Below are positions 6,274 to 13,331 of a stretch of DNA of 17,000 nucleotides, piece after piece (position 1 is the stretch's first letter; every line of letters starts with the position of its first letter). The notes under the pieces are model-generated. The model was not told the origin of the DNA and did no database searches. It worked only from the letters and a program-made list of their open reading frames with translations. The position numbers and the translations under genes were made by a program. The stretch is from Pseudomonadota bacterium (GTDB lineage: Bacteria > Pseudomonadota > Alphaproteobacteria > Rhizobiales > Devosiaceae), in assembly GCA_023430705.1 (NCBI GenBank), contig JAEYZJ010000308.1, forward strand, positions 1 to 17,000, given 5' to 3'.

Positions 6274-6639
6274 ATGTCTCGGTCCCTGCCTGTCCCCTAT
6301 CGGCCCCTCATCGTCGTCGCCGGCCTCTTCGGCGCGCTGGGCGTCGCCGCCGCCGCCCGCGGCAGCCATGGCGGCGACGACAACCTGGGGATCGCCGCCA
6401 ACTTCCTGCTGCTGCACGCCCCGGTGCTGATCGGGCTCAGCATCCTCGCCGCGAGCCGCATGGCGGTGATCGCCGGCGCCGTGCTGGGCCTCGGGGTCGC
6501 GCTCTTTGCCGGCGACCTCGCCATGCGCGCCTTCACCGGCAACGCGCTGTTCCCGCTCGCCGCCCCGATCGGCGGGGGCACGATGATCCTGGGCTGGATC
6601 CTCGTCGTCGTCACCGGCATCGTGGGGCGGCGGGCGTGA
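6274..6639 (+). CDS. DUF423-family small membrane protein
   Basis: A 121-residue protein with four hydrophobic segments (roughly 10-28, 36-54, 58-80, 93-117), matching the DUF423/YgdD family. A family-like GAFGAH region is replaced by RGSHGG. NFLLLHAPVLIGLSIL, LFAGDLAMRAFTG and APIGGGTMILGWI correspond to the HalALl, lFsGDlylral and aPiGGxlmixGW motifs as I recall them. Function is unknown for the family. The frame is open far upstream, but the ATG at 6274 with GGAG seven bases before it, followed immediately by membrane segments, is the best start. Its TGA overlaps the GTG of the GMC oxidoreductase (GTGA), so the two are translationally coupled. Confidence 0.82.
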   Translation: MSRSLPVPYRPLIVVAGLFGALGVAAAARGSHGGDDNLGIAANFLLLHAPVLIGLSILAASRMAVIAGAVLGLGVALFAGDLAMRAFTGNALFPLAAPIGGGTMILGWILVVVTGIVGRRA

Positions 6640-8234
6640 CCGACAGCCTCGGCGCCTACGACTACATCATCGTCGGCGCCGGCTCGGCGGGATGCGTGCT
6701 GGCCAACCGGCTGAGCGCCGATCCGCGCCATCGCGTGCTGCTGCTCGAGGCCGGCGGCAGCGACCGCTACCACTGGGTCGACATCCCCATCGGCTACCTG
6801 TTCACGATGGGCAACCCGCGCACCGACTGGATGCTGCGCACCGAACCGGAGCCCGGGCTGAACGGCCGCTCGCTCCCATACCCGCGTGGAAAGGTGCTGG
6901 GCGGCTGCTCCTCGATCAACGGCATGATCTACATGCGCGGCCAGGCCGCCGACTATGACGGCTGGCGCCAGATGGGCAATGCGGGCTGGGGCTGGGACGA
7001 CGTGCTGCCCTACTTCGTGCGTTCCGAGCGCCACCATGGGGGAGCCTCGGCGACCCACGGCGGCAGCGGCGAGTGGCGGGTCGAGAAGCAGCGGCTCAAC
7101 TGGCCGATCCTCGATGCGTTCGAGGCCGCCGCGGAGGAACTGGGCATCCCGCGCGTCGCCGACTTCAACACCGGCGACAATTTCGGCTGCGGCTATTTCG
7201 AAGTGAACCAGCGCGGCGGCGTGCGCTGGAACACGGCCAAGGCCTTCCTGCGCCCGGTCCTCTCGCGCCCCAACCTGCGCGTCGTGACCGGGGCCGAGGC
7301 GGAGGCGCTGCTGTTCGAGGGGCGCCGCGTCACCGGGGTCCGCCTGCGCCATCGCGGCCGGCTGTGCGAGGCCCTCGCCGGGCGCGAGGTGATCCTCTCG
7401 GCGGGCGCGGTGCATTCGCCCAAGCTGCTCGAGCTCTCCGGCATCGGCCGGCCCGATGTGCTCGGCGGGCTGGGCATTCCGGTGCGTCACCGGCTCGACG
7501 GCGTGGGCGAGAACCTGCAGGACCACCTGCAGATCCGCACCGTGTTCAAGGTGCGCAATGCCGAAACGCTCAACCGGCGCTACCACAATCTCGTGCGGCG
7601 GGCCGGCATGGGCATGGAATACGCGCTGCGGCGCACCGGGCCGCTGTCGATGGCGCCGAGCCAGTTCGGCATCTTCGCCCGCTCGCGCCCGGAACTCGCG
7701 ACGCCGGACCTCGAGTATCACGTGCAGCCGCTCTCGACCGACCGGCTCGGCGAGCCGCTGCACCGGTTCGATGCGGTCACGGTCTCGGTCTGCAACCTCC
7801 GGCCGCAGAGCCGCGGCACCATCCACATGGAGAGCCCCGATCCGACGGCGGCCCCCAGCATCCGGCCCAACTACCTCTCGGCCGAAGCCGACCGGCGGGT
7901 GGCGGCCGATTCGATCCGCCAGGCCCGGGCCCTGATGCGCACGCGGGCCGTCGCGCGCTTTGCGCCCGAGGAGTTCCTGCCCGGCCCCGAATATGGCGAC
8001 GACGCCGACCTTGCGCGCCGCGCCGGCGACATCGCCACCACCATCTTCCATCCCGTCGGGACCTGCCGGATGGGCACCGATCCGCAGGCGGTGGTCGATC
8101 CGCAGCTGCGGCTGCACGGCATCGGCGGGCTGCGGGTGGCCGACGCCTCGATCATGCCCACGATCACCTCGGGCAATACCAACTCGCCGGTGATCATGAT
8201 CGCCGAGAAGGCGGCGGCGATGGTGCTGGGCTAG
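6636..8234 (+). CDS. GMC-family FAD-dependent oxidoreductase (choline-dehydrogenase type)
   Basis: A 532-residue flavoprotein that should oxidise a primary alcohol group to the aldehyde. FAD-binding Rossmann loop GAGSAG at residues 14-19 with acidic Glu38 for the ribose; GMC signature 1 at 83-102 (PRGKVLGGCSSINGMIYMRG); signature 2-like SAGAVHSPKLLELSGIG at 255-271; catalytic His472 in IFHPVGTCRMG and the Asn pair 514/516 in SGNTNSP. Length agrees with BetA-type dehydrogenases (about 530-560). It uses a GTG start overlapping the DUF423 stop by four bases. The family includes choline, polyethylene glycol and other alcohol dehydrogenases, and the substrate cannot be chosen from sequence. The divergent MHS transporter, a group that includes betaine carriers, makes a choline- or polyol-like substrate plausible (inference). 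No betB, betI or betC is beside it. Confidence 0.95.
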   Translation: MTDSLGAYDYIIVGAGSAGCVLANRLSADPRHRVLLLEAGGSDRYHWVDIPIGYLFTMGNPRTDWMLRTEPEPGLNGRSLPYPRGKVLGGCSSINGMIYMRGQAADYDGWRQMGNAGWGWDDVLPYFVRSERHHGGASATHGGSGEWRVEKQRLNWPILDAFEAAAEELGIPRVADFNTGDNFGCGYFEVNQRGGVRWNTAKAFLRPVLSRPNLRVVTGAEAEALLFEGRRVTGVRLRHRGRLCEALAGREVILSAGAVHSPKLLELSGIGRPDVLGGLGIPVRHRLDGVGENLQDHLQIRTVFKVRNAETLNRRYHNLVRRAGMGMEYALRRTGPLSMAPSQFGIFARSRPELATPDLEYHVQPLSTDRLGEPLHRFDAVTVSVCNLRPQSRGTIHMESPDPTAAPSIRPNYLSAEADRRVAADSIRQARALMRTRAVARFAPEEFLPGPEYGDDADLARRAGDIATTIFHPVGTCRMGTDPQAVVDPQLRLHGIGGLRVADASIMPTITSGNTNSPVIMIAEKAAAMVLG

Positions 8235-8260
8235 GCCCCGCGCCGCCCGCCGCAAAAGCA

Positions 8261-8290
8261 AAGGGCGCCTCGCGGGCGCCCTTGTCTTTC
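8261..8290. terminator. Bidirectional rho-independent terminator
   Basis: A 9-bp perfect stem AAGGGCGCC (8261-8269) with GGCGCCCTT (8275-8283) and loop TCGCG lies between the converging GMC oxidase and infC. It is followed on plus by a T-rich GTCTTTCT and on minus by TGCTTTTG. Its strength suggests infC is transcribed alone. Confidence 0.85.
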
Positions 8291-8307
8291 TCGACGATGC
8301 CGGCGGC

Positions 8308-8844
8308 TCACTTGGGAGCGAGCACCATCACCATCTGCCGGCCTTCCGAACGGGGCGCCGATTCCACCTTGGCCGTGGCCTCGAAGGCGTTCTGCACCTT
8401 CACGAGGATCTGCATGCCGAGTTCCTGGTGGGCCATCTCGCGGCCGCGGAAGCGCATGGTGACCTTGACGCGGTCGCCATCCTCGAGGAAGCGCGCCAGC
8501 GCCTTCATCTTGGTCTCGTAGTCATGGGTATCGATGCCCGGACGCATCTGGATTTCCTTGACCTCGATCACCTTCTGCTTCTTGCGCGCCTCGGCAGCCT
8601 TCTTCTGCGCGGCGTACTTGAAGCGGCCGAGATCGAGAATCTTGGCGACCGGCGGAGTCTGGTTCGGTGATATGACGACCAGGTCCAGACCCTGCTCCTG
8701 TGCCTCCGCCAGGGCCTCGCGCGTTCGCACGATGCCACGATTGGCGCCTTCGCCATCGATCAGCTGGACATCGGGGGAGGAGATATCTTCGTTCGACTGC
8801 GGCCCATCTTTCTGGGGCGCAACGGGTCTCATGGGACGACGAAT
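8308..8844 (-). CDS. infC: Translation initiation factor IF-3, AUU start
   Basis: IF3 binds the 30S subunit, blocks premature 50S joining and checks start-codon pairing. The 178-residue product shows the N-terminal domain (SSPDVQLIDGEGANRGIV, ALAEAQEQGLDLVVISPNQTPPVAKILD, GRFKYAAQKK), the basic linker helix, and the C-terminal domain (VKEIQMRPGIDTHDYETK, RFRGREMAHQELG). The first ATG in frame is at 8832, but an in-frame ATT at 8844 is nine bases after AAGGA (8858-8854). The four added residues restore the alphaproteobacterial start M-R-R-P before MRPVAPQKDGPQ and a normal length near 180. I therefore choose ATT; IF3 is known to autoregulate through AUU in enterobacteria. The gene is far from rpmI-rplT, its usual downstream partners, and has its own terminator. 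Confidence 0.95.
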   Translation of the reverse strand: MRRPMRPVAPQKDGPQSNEDISSPDVQLIDGEGANRGIVRTREALAEAQEQGLDLVVISPNQTPPVAKILDLGRFKYAAQKKAAEARKKQKVIEVKEIQMRPGIDTHDYETKMKALARFLEDGDRVKVTMRFRGREMAHQELGMQILVKVQNAFEATAKVESAPRSEGRQMVMVLAPK

Positions 8845-8891
8845 GGCAGGCGATCCTTCAACAGTTACCGGAGCGGCGGGAAATCGGCGCT

Positions 8892-8920
8892 AAAATCATG
8901 CTCCGCCGGCCATAAGTCAA
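8892..8920 (-). promoter_or_regulatory. infC: Candidate infC promoter
   Basis: On the minus strand TTGACT (8920-8915) and GATTTT (8897-8892) are 17 bases apart: a five-of-six -35 with a weak -10. This would give a leader of about 40 bases to the AUU start, containing the AAGGA ribosome site. Confidence 0.5.
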
Positions 8921-8970
8921 CACCGGCAAGAGCAAGAAACGCATGCTCAACGCACATCCTCGACAAAGTG

Positions 8971-8999
8971 TTGCCGCGAAGCAGGCGGCGAGGCATAGC
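8971..8999 (+). promoter_or_regulatory. Candidate promoter for the alpha/beta hydrolase
   Basis: TTGCCG (8971-8976) and CATAGC (8994-8999) are 17 bases apart. Transcription would start near 9006, leaving a short leader with GAGGAG. This supports the 9024 start over upstream in-frame starts, which lie before the promoter. Confidence 0.35.
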
Positions 9000-9023
9000 G
9001 CTGGGGCACAGAGGAGTCGAGTG

Positions 9024-9824
9024 ATGAGTGAGCCGGCGGTCGAAACCCTGGAGGTCGGAAACGGCGAGGAGGCGCGCCGCATCGCCATGCTGCGCCGTCC
9101 CGGCAAGGCCCCCGGCATTTTCTGGCTCGGCGGCTACCGCTCCGACATGGCCGGCTCCAAGGCGCTGGCGCTCGACGCGCTCGGCGCCGAAAGGGGCGTT
9201 GCCGTCACGCGCTTCGACTATTCCGGCCACGGCCGGTCGGGCGGCGATTTCCTCAAGGGCACGATCAGCCGCTGGCTCGAGGAATCGCTGGCGGTCTTCG
9301 CGCTGACCGAGGGGCAGCAGGTGGTCGTGGGCTCGTCCATGGGCGGCTGGCTGGCGCTGCTGCTGGCCCGCCACCTGCAGCGGCAGGGGAGCGACCGCGT
9401 CAGGGCGCTGGTGCTGGTCGCGCCCGCCGTCGACATGACCGAGGAACTGATGCTCGGGCGCTTCACGAAAAAGGAGCTGAAGGCGCTCAGGGAGAAGGGC
9501 GTCGTCGAGCAGCCGTCCGAATACTCGTCCGACCCCTATCCGATCACGGCCGCGCTGATCGAGGACGGCCGGCGGCACCTGATGTTCGGGCGCGGCATCG
9601 ACGTCGGCTGCCCGGTGACGATCCTGCAGGGCGGCAAGGATCCCGACGTGCCGCGCGAGCATGCCCTGAAGCTGGTCCAGCACCTGCTGGTCGATCCGGT
9701 GACCTTCACCCTCGTCCCCGACGGCGACCACCGGCTGAGCCGGCCGGAGGACCTCGCGCTGCTGCGCGAGGCGGTGGAACGCGAGATCACCGTGCCGCCG
9801 GAGCAGCTGGCGCTGGAACTCTAG
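9024..9824 (+). CDS. Alpha/beta hydrolase, ABHD10-like
   Basis: A 266-residue serine hydrolase with a canonical alpha/beta fold. The nucleophile elbow is GSSMGG with Ser105. The acid is probably Asp in ILQGGKDPDVP and the histidine lies in DGDHRLSRPEDL. The segment FDYSGHGRSGGDFLKGTISRWLEE (residues 65-87 region) is the hallmark of the ABHD10 group, whose mammalian member is a mitochondrial thioesterase and acyl-glucuronide esterase; the bacterial substrate is unknown. The frame is open from 8943, but ATG 9024 has GAGGAG seven bases upstream and starts the conserved region. It is divergent from infC. Its stop codon interlocks with that of the converging GNAT gene: both TAGs lie within the palindrome CTAG, so there is no room for a terminator between them. 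Confidence 0.9.
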   Translation: MSEPAVETLEVGNGEEARRIAMLRRPGKAPGIFWLGGYRSDMAGSKALALDALGAERGVAVTRFDYSGHGRSGGDFLKGTISRWLEESLAVFALTEGQQVVVGSSMGGWLALLLARHLQRQGSDRVRALVLVAPAVDMTEELMLGRFTKKELKALREKGVVEQPSEYSSDPYPITAALIEDGRRHLMFGRGIDVGCPVTILQGGKDPDVPREHALKLVQHLLVDPVTFTLVPDGDHRLSRPEDLALLREAVEREITVPPEQLALEL

Positions 9825-10459
9825 CTCACGCGGAGCGGGGTCTTCTGGTTGCCGTCGGCGTCGAAATTGGCTTCCGCGAGCCAGCGCTCGAAGCCGGCCT
9901 TGCGGGTGGGCCACTCGCTGTCGAGCATCGAGTACCAAGCGGTGTCGCGGTTCTCGCCCCTGAAGATCATGTGCTGGCGGAACAGCCCTTCGTAGGTGAA
10001 ACCGAAGCGCTCGGCGGCGCGCTTCGACGGCTCGTTGGCATTGTTGCACTTCCACTCGAAACGGCGATAGCCGAGCGTTTCGAAGACGTGGCGCGCGCTC
10101 AGGTACAGCGCTTCCGTGGCGATGCGCGTCCGGGCGATGCGCGGGCCCCAGTACACCGCCCCGAACTCGATGACGCCGTTCTCGGGCACGATGCCCATGA
10201 AGGCAAAGCGCCCCTCCGCCCGGCCGGTCGCCCGGTCGATGACGGCGTGATAGAGCCGCTCCGTCGAGCCCATGGCATCGTCGACCCACCGGGCCAGCTC
10301 CGCCGCGTCCGCCGGCGCCTGCTGCAGGTAGGTGAAGCGTTCGGGCTCGACGGCGGCGTGGAGGTCGGCGGCATGGGACGGGCCGAGCGGCTCGATTCGG
10401 GCATAGCGGCCCTCGAGCACGGCGCGGCCGGGCGGGGTCGCGGGCCTGGGACCGCTCAT
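9821..10459 (-). CDS. GNAT-family N-acetyltransferase (RimJ/RimL type)
   Basis: A 212-residue acetyl-CoA-dependent transferase. It starts MSGPRPATPPGRAVLEGRYARIEPL, the usual beta1 lead-in of RimJ/RimL relatives, with the core IEFGAVYWGPRIARTRIATEALYL carrying the motif A region and NNANEPSKRAAERFGFTYEG the motif B region. It resembles the stand-alone GNATs that acetylate small amines or peptide N-termini; the acceptor is unknown. The acetyl-CoA pyrophosphate loop (RIARTRIA) departs from the textbook Q/R-x-x-G-x-G/A, as is common in this subgroup. The ATG overlaps the stop of the SDR gene by four bases (ATGA), so it is translationally coupled to it and is probably last in the fzlA-queG-SDR-GNAT transcript. 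Confidence 0.9.
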   Translation of the reverse strand: MSGPRPATPPGRAVLEGRYARIEPLGPSHAADLHAAVEPERFTYLQQAPADAAELARWVDDAMGSTERLYHAVIDRATGRAEGRFAFMGIVPENGVIEFGAVYWGPRIARTRIATEALYLSARHVFETLGYRRFEWKCNNANEPSKRAAERFGFTYEGLFRQHMIFRGENRDTAWYSMLDSEWPTRKAGFERWLAEANFDADGNQKTPLRVS

Positions 10460-11328
10460 GCGTGGCTCTCCCAGATGGCGTCGAGACCTTCGCGGTAGGT
10501 CGGATATTCGAGCTCGGTGCCGAGCGCGGCCAGCACCCGCTTCGAGGACACGCGCTTGTTGTCGCCGTAAAAGCTCCGCGCCATCTCGGTCATCTGCGCC
10601 GTCTCGAACGGCGTCTCGGGCGGCGGCTCGACACCCATCAGCCCGGCGGCATAGGTCACGAGGTCCTGCGGCGGCGCCGGCTCGGTGTCGGCGAGGTTGT
10701 AGGTGCCCGCGAGCTTGCCGAGGGCGGCGAGCGCGGTGATCCGGCCGATGTCGCCTACATGGATGCGGTTGAACACCTGCCCCGGCTTGATGATGCGCCG
10801 CGCGGTTCCCTCGCGCAGCTTGTCGAAGGCCGAACGGCCGGGCCCGTAGATGCCGGCCAGCCGCTCGATGAACAGGGGCACGCCCCGCGCCTCGGCATAG
10901 TCGCGCCAGGCCTGCTCGGCGACGACCCGCTGCTGCGAGCGGACGTTGAGCGGCCGTGTCGGCGCGTCCTCGTCGACCCACTCGCCGCCGAAATCGCCAT
11001 AGACGCCGACGGTGGAGAAGTACCCGATCCACTCGAGCCGGTCGGCCGCGTCGAGGTCGGCGCGGTGGTGCAGCAGGGCCGGATCGCCGCGCTCGTCGGG
11101 CGGGATCGAGAGGATCACGTGGGTGGCGTTGCGCAGGTCTTCGCCGAGCGTCGCGCCGGGGCGCTCGCCGTCGAAGATGTGGATCCGGTAGTTGCTGTCG
11201 GCGAAGGCCTCGGCCCCGTCCTCGGTGCGGGTGGTGCCGGCGATCGGCGTGCCGGGATTGTCGAGCAGGTGCAGCGCCCGCGCCGTGGCGCGCGACGAGT
11301 AACCCATGCCAAAGAAGAAGACGTTCAT
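10456..11328 (-). CDS. NAD(P)-dependent SDR, YeeZ-like epimerase/dehydratase family
   Basis: A 290-residue Rossmann protein. The nucleotide loop is GMGYSS at residues 7-12, near the N-terminus, followed by IAGTTRTED and the strand HVILSIPP. The mid-region ERLAGIYGPGRSAFDKLREG and NRIHVGDIGRITALA is characteristic of extended/atypical SDRs such as E. coli YeeZ. The catalytic YxxxK tetrad is not evident: the expected place reads RSQQR, so it may bind nucleotide without standard dehydrogenase chemistry. The ATG at 11328 lacks a strong ribosome site; the 69-base gap to queG upstream holds only a short GCGGA/TCCGC hairpin without a T-tract, so read-through from queG is likely. Substrate unknown. 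Confidence 0.88.
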   Translation of the reverse strand: MNVFFFGMGYSSRATARALHLLDNPGTPIAGTTRTEDGAEAFADSNYRIHIFDGERPGATLGEDLRNATHVILSIPPDERGDPALLHHRADLDAADRLEWIGYFSTVGVYGDFGGEWVDEDAPTRPLNVRSQQRVVAEQAWRDYAEARGVPLFIERLAGIYGPGRSAFDKLREGTARRIIKPGQVFNRIHVGDIGRITALAALGKLAGTYNLADTEPAPPQDLVTYAAGLMGVEPPPETPFETAQMTEMARSFYGDNKRVSSKRVLAALGTELEYPTYREGLDAIWESHA

Positions 11329-11397
11329 ATCAAGTGGTCTCTCGGGCGCCTGCCTCGGGATCGCGGATGGCTCCGCTGCGGCACGGCGCGACAGTTT

Positions 11398-12537
11398 CTA
11401 ACGCGCGCGCACCGGCTGGACGGTCGCGCTCCACTCTGCCTGAACGCTCATGTCGCCCTCATCGGGCAAAAACGCAAGCCTGAGTTCGCCCGCGCGCGCT
11501 GCATCCACCAGCCGGCGCACCGCCCACACGGCGGCGCCGCGGATCAGCGGATGGGGATCGCCGAGCCGCGCCTCGACAAGGGGAACGAGCGCCGGGTCGG
11601 CGGAGTTGCCTGCCGCGATCAGCACGTTGCGCAGGAACCGCGCGTGGCCGATGCGCTTGACCGGCGAGCCGGAGAACAGCGCCCGGAACCCGGCATCGTC
11701 GAGCTGCAGCAGGTCGCCGAGCGCCGGAGCCCTCAGTTCGTCGCGCGCCATCAGCTTCATCTCGTGCGTCTGCGAGGCGAACTTGTTCCACGGACAGACC
11801 GCGAGGCAGTCGTCGCAGCCATAGACGCGGTTGCCCATGGCGGCGCGGAACTCGATCGGGATCGGCCCGGGGTGCTCGATGTTGAGGTAGCTGAGGCAGC
11901 GCCGCGCATCGAGCTGGAAGGGCGCGGGAAAGGCATTGGTGGGGCAGACCTCGAGGCAGCGCGTGCAGCTGCCGCAGCTTTCGGGATGCGGGGCATCGGC
12001 CGGCAGTTCGGCCGCGGTGAAGATGGCGCCGAGGAAGAGCCAGGACCCGTACTCGCGCGAGACGAGCACGGTGTGCTTGCCCTGCCAGCCGATGCCGGCG
12101 GCCTCGGCCAGCGGCTTTTCCATCACCGGGGCGGTGTCGACGAAGACCTTGACCTCGGCGCCGGTGCGCTGGGCCAGCAGGCCCGCGAGCTCCTTGAGCC
12201 TGCCCTTGATGATGTCGTGGTAATCCCGGTTGCGCGCATAGACCGAGATGTTGCCGGTGCCCGGTCGTTCGAGGTCGGCGAGCGGATCGCTGTCCGGCCC
12301 GTAGTTCATGCCCACCATGATGACCGAACGCGCCTCGGGCCAGAGCGCCTGCGGCGCGCCGCGCCGTTCCGCCGTCTCCAGCATCCAGGCCATGTCGCCG
12401 TGCCAGTGGCGGCCGAGCGCCTCGCCGAGCCGGGCCGGCAGGTCCGGGCGCGCATCGGCCCGCGCGATGCCGAAGGCGCTGAAGCCCAGCGCCGTGGCGC
12501 GCTGCCGGAGGTCTGCGAGGAGCCTTGTCGTTGTCAC
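11398..12537 (-). CDS. queG: Epoxyqueuosine reductase
   Basis: Last step of queuosine tRNA modification: reduction of epoxyqueuosine to queuosine with a corrinoid cofactor and two 4Fe-4S clusters. The 379-residue product shows YARNRDYHDIIKGRL (residues 100-114), the presumed catalytic Asp134 in VDTAPVMEKPLAEAAGIGWQGKHT, the cluster cysteines 188/191/194/198 (SCGSCTRCLEVCP) and 241/244/248 (GCDDCLAVCP) plus Cys214, and a C-terminal HEAT-like region from about residue 285. Length is typical for QueG. It starts with GTG at 12537, with AAGG about eight bases upstream. Cytoplasmic. It follows fzlA after only 30 bases, so it is co-transcribed with it. Confidence 0.97.
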   Translation of the reverse strand: MTTTRLLADLRQRATALGFSAFGIARADARPDLPARLGEALGRHWHGDMAWMLETAERRGAPQALWPEARSVIMVGMNYGPDSDPLADLERPGTGNISVYARNRDYHDIIKGRLKELAGLLAQRTGAEVKVFVDTAPVMEKPLAEAAGIGWQGKHTVLVSREYGSWLFLGAIFTAAELPADAPHPESCGSCTRCLEVCPTNAFPAPFQLDARRCLSYLNIEHPGPIPIEFRAAMGNRVYGCDDCLAVCPWNKFASQTHEMKLMARDELRAPALGDLLQLDDAGFRALFSGSPVKRIGHARFLRNVLIAAGNSADPALVPLVEARLGDPHPLIRGAAVWAVRRLVDAARAGELRLAFLPDEGDMSVQAEWSATVQPVRAR

Positions 12538-12567
12538 GGGCGGTGCCTTAGCACACCGCCGCGCGCA

Positions 12568-13245
12568 TCAGAAATCGAGGTCTGCGTATCCCGGCGCGGC
12601 CGGCATGCCGCCGATGCGGTCGTTCAGCAACGTCCGGAAGGCCGGGCGCGACTTGATGCGGGCATACCAGTTGCGCGTCTCGATCGAGGTGTCCCACAGC
12701 ACGTCGCCGAGATAGTCGAGGCTGCTGAGGTGCGCCGCGAGCGCGAAATCGGCGAGCGTCATGGCATCGCCGGCCATCCAGTGGCGGGTGGCGAACAGCC
12801 AGTTGAAATAGTGCAGGTGCTCGCCGAGGTTGGCCTTGGCGACGCGCAGCACGCCCGGCTCGGGGACCGCCCCGCGCTGGTCGCGCTTCACGATCTTTTC
12901 CTCGAGGATGTAGCGGGTCACCTCGTCGTTGAGCTTGACCAGCACCCATTCGAGCAGGCGCCACATCTCGTTGCGCATCGACGCCTGGGCCGGAAACAGG
13001 CCGGCCACGGCGCTCGGCGTGTAGCGGTCCTCGATGGCATGGATCACCGCCATGGTGCCCACGATCGGCGGCTCGTTGGGCTCGATGAGGATCGGCACGG
13101 TCGCCGCGGGGTTGATCTCGAGCAGGGCCGGATCGCGGGCCCAGGGCTTGATGTCGTCGAGGTCGATGGCGACGCCGTATTCGGCGAACATCAGGCGCGC
13201 CAGGCGGGAGGACGGGTCGAGCCGGTGCTGGAGCAACCTTGGCAT
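12568..13245 (-). CDS. fzlA: FzlA-like GST-fold FtsZ-binding division protein
   Basis: A 225-residue glutathione-S-transferase-fold protein. The thioredoxin-like N-domain reads LLQHRLDPSSRLARLMFAEYG with the cis-Pro segment NPAATVPILIE, and the all-helical C-domain includes WMAGDAMTLADFALAAHLSSLDYLGDV. The ending APGYADLDF closely matches the DLDF tail of Caulobacter FzlA as I recall it, as do LEWVLVKLNDEVTRYILEEKI and WYARIKSRPAFRTLL. FzlA binds FtsZ filaments, is needed for constriction in alphaproteobacteria, and is not known to act as a true transferase. The start is supported by AAGGA about eleven bases upstream, a long spacing. It is divergent from uppP and first of the minus-strand operon with queG. 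A generic GST is the alternative, less likely given the tail. Confidence 0.85.
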   Translation of the reverse strand: MPRLLQHRLDPSSRLARLMFAEYGVAIDLDDIKPWARDPALLEINPAATVPILIEPNEPPIVGTMAVIHAIEDRYTPSAVAGLFPAQASMRNEMWRLLEWVLVKLNDEVTRYILEEKIVKRDQRGAVPEPGVLRVAKANLGEHLHYFNWLFATRHWMAGDAMTLADFALAAHLSSLDYLGDVLWDTSIETRNWYARIKSRPAFRTLLNDRIGGMPAAPGYADLDF

Positions 13246-13331
13246 GCGCTGTTCGATCCTTGGCGGGCTACCGCAAATCGGGCTAGAAGCCGCCCGGCGG
13301 CCCGAGCGGTGGGCTTGAGTTAGGGTATCAG

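Noticed and set aside
6297..8261. Long minus-strand open frame opposite DUF423 and the GMC oxidase
   Set aside because: Shadow of the strongly supported GMC gene; no recognisable motifs, Arg/His-rich composition.
12568..13245. Plain detoxifying glutathione S-transferase
   Set aside because: The C-terminal ADLDF tail and helical-domain segments fit FzlA better, and the gene sits beside uppP and queG rather than detoxification genes.
10462..13323. Very long plus-strand open frame (over 900 codons) antisense to SDR, queG and fzlA
   Set aside because: Its translation is low-complexity and Arg/Ala/Gly-rich, with no family resemblance; it is a high-GC shadow of three well-recognised genes.
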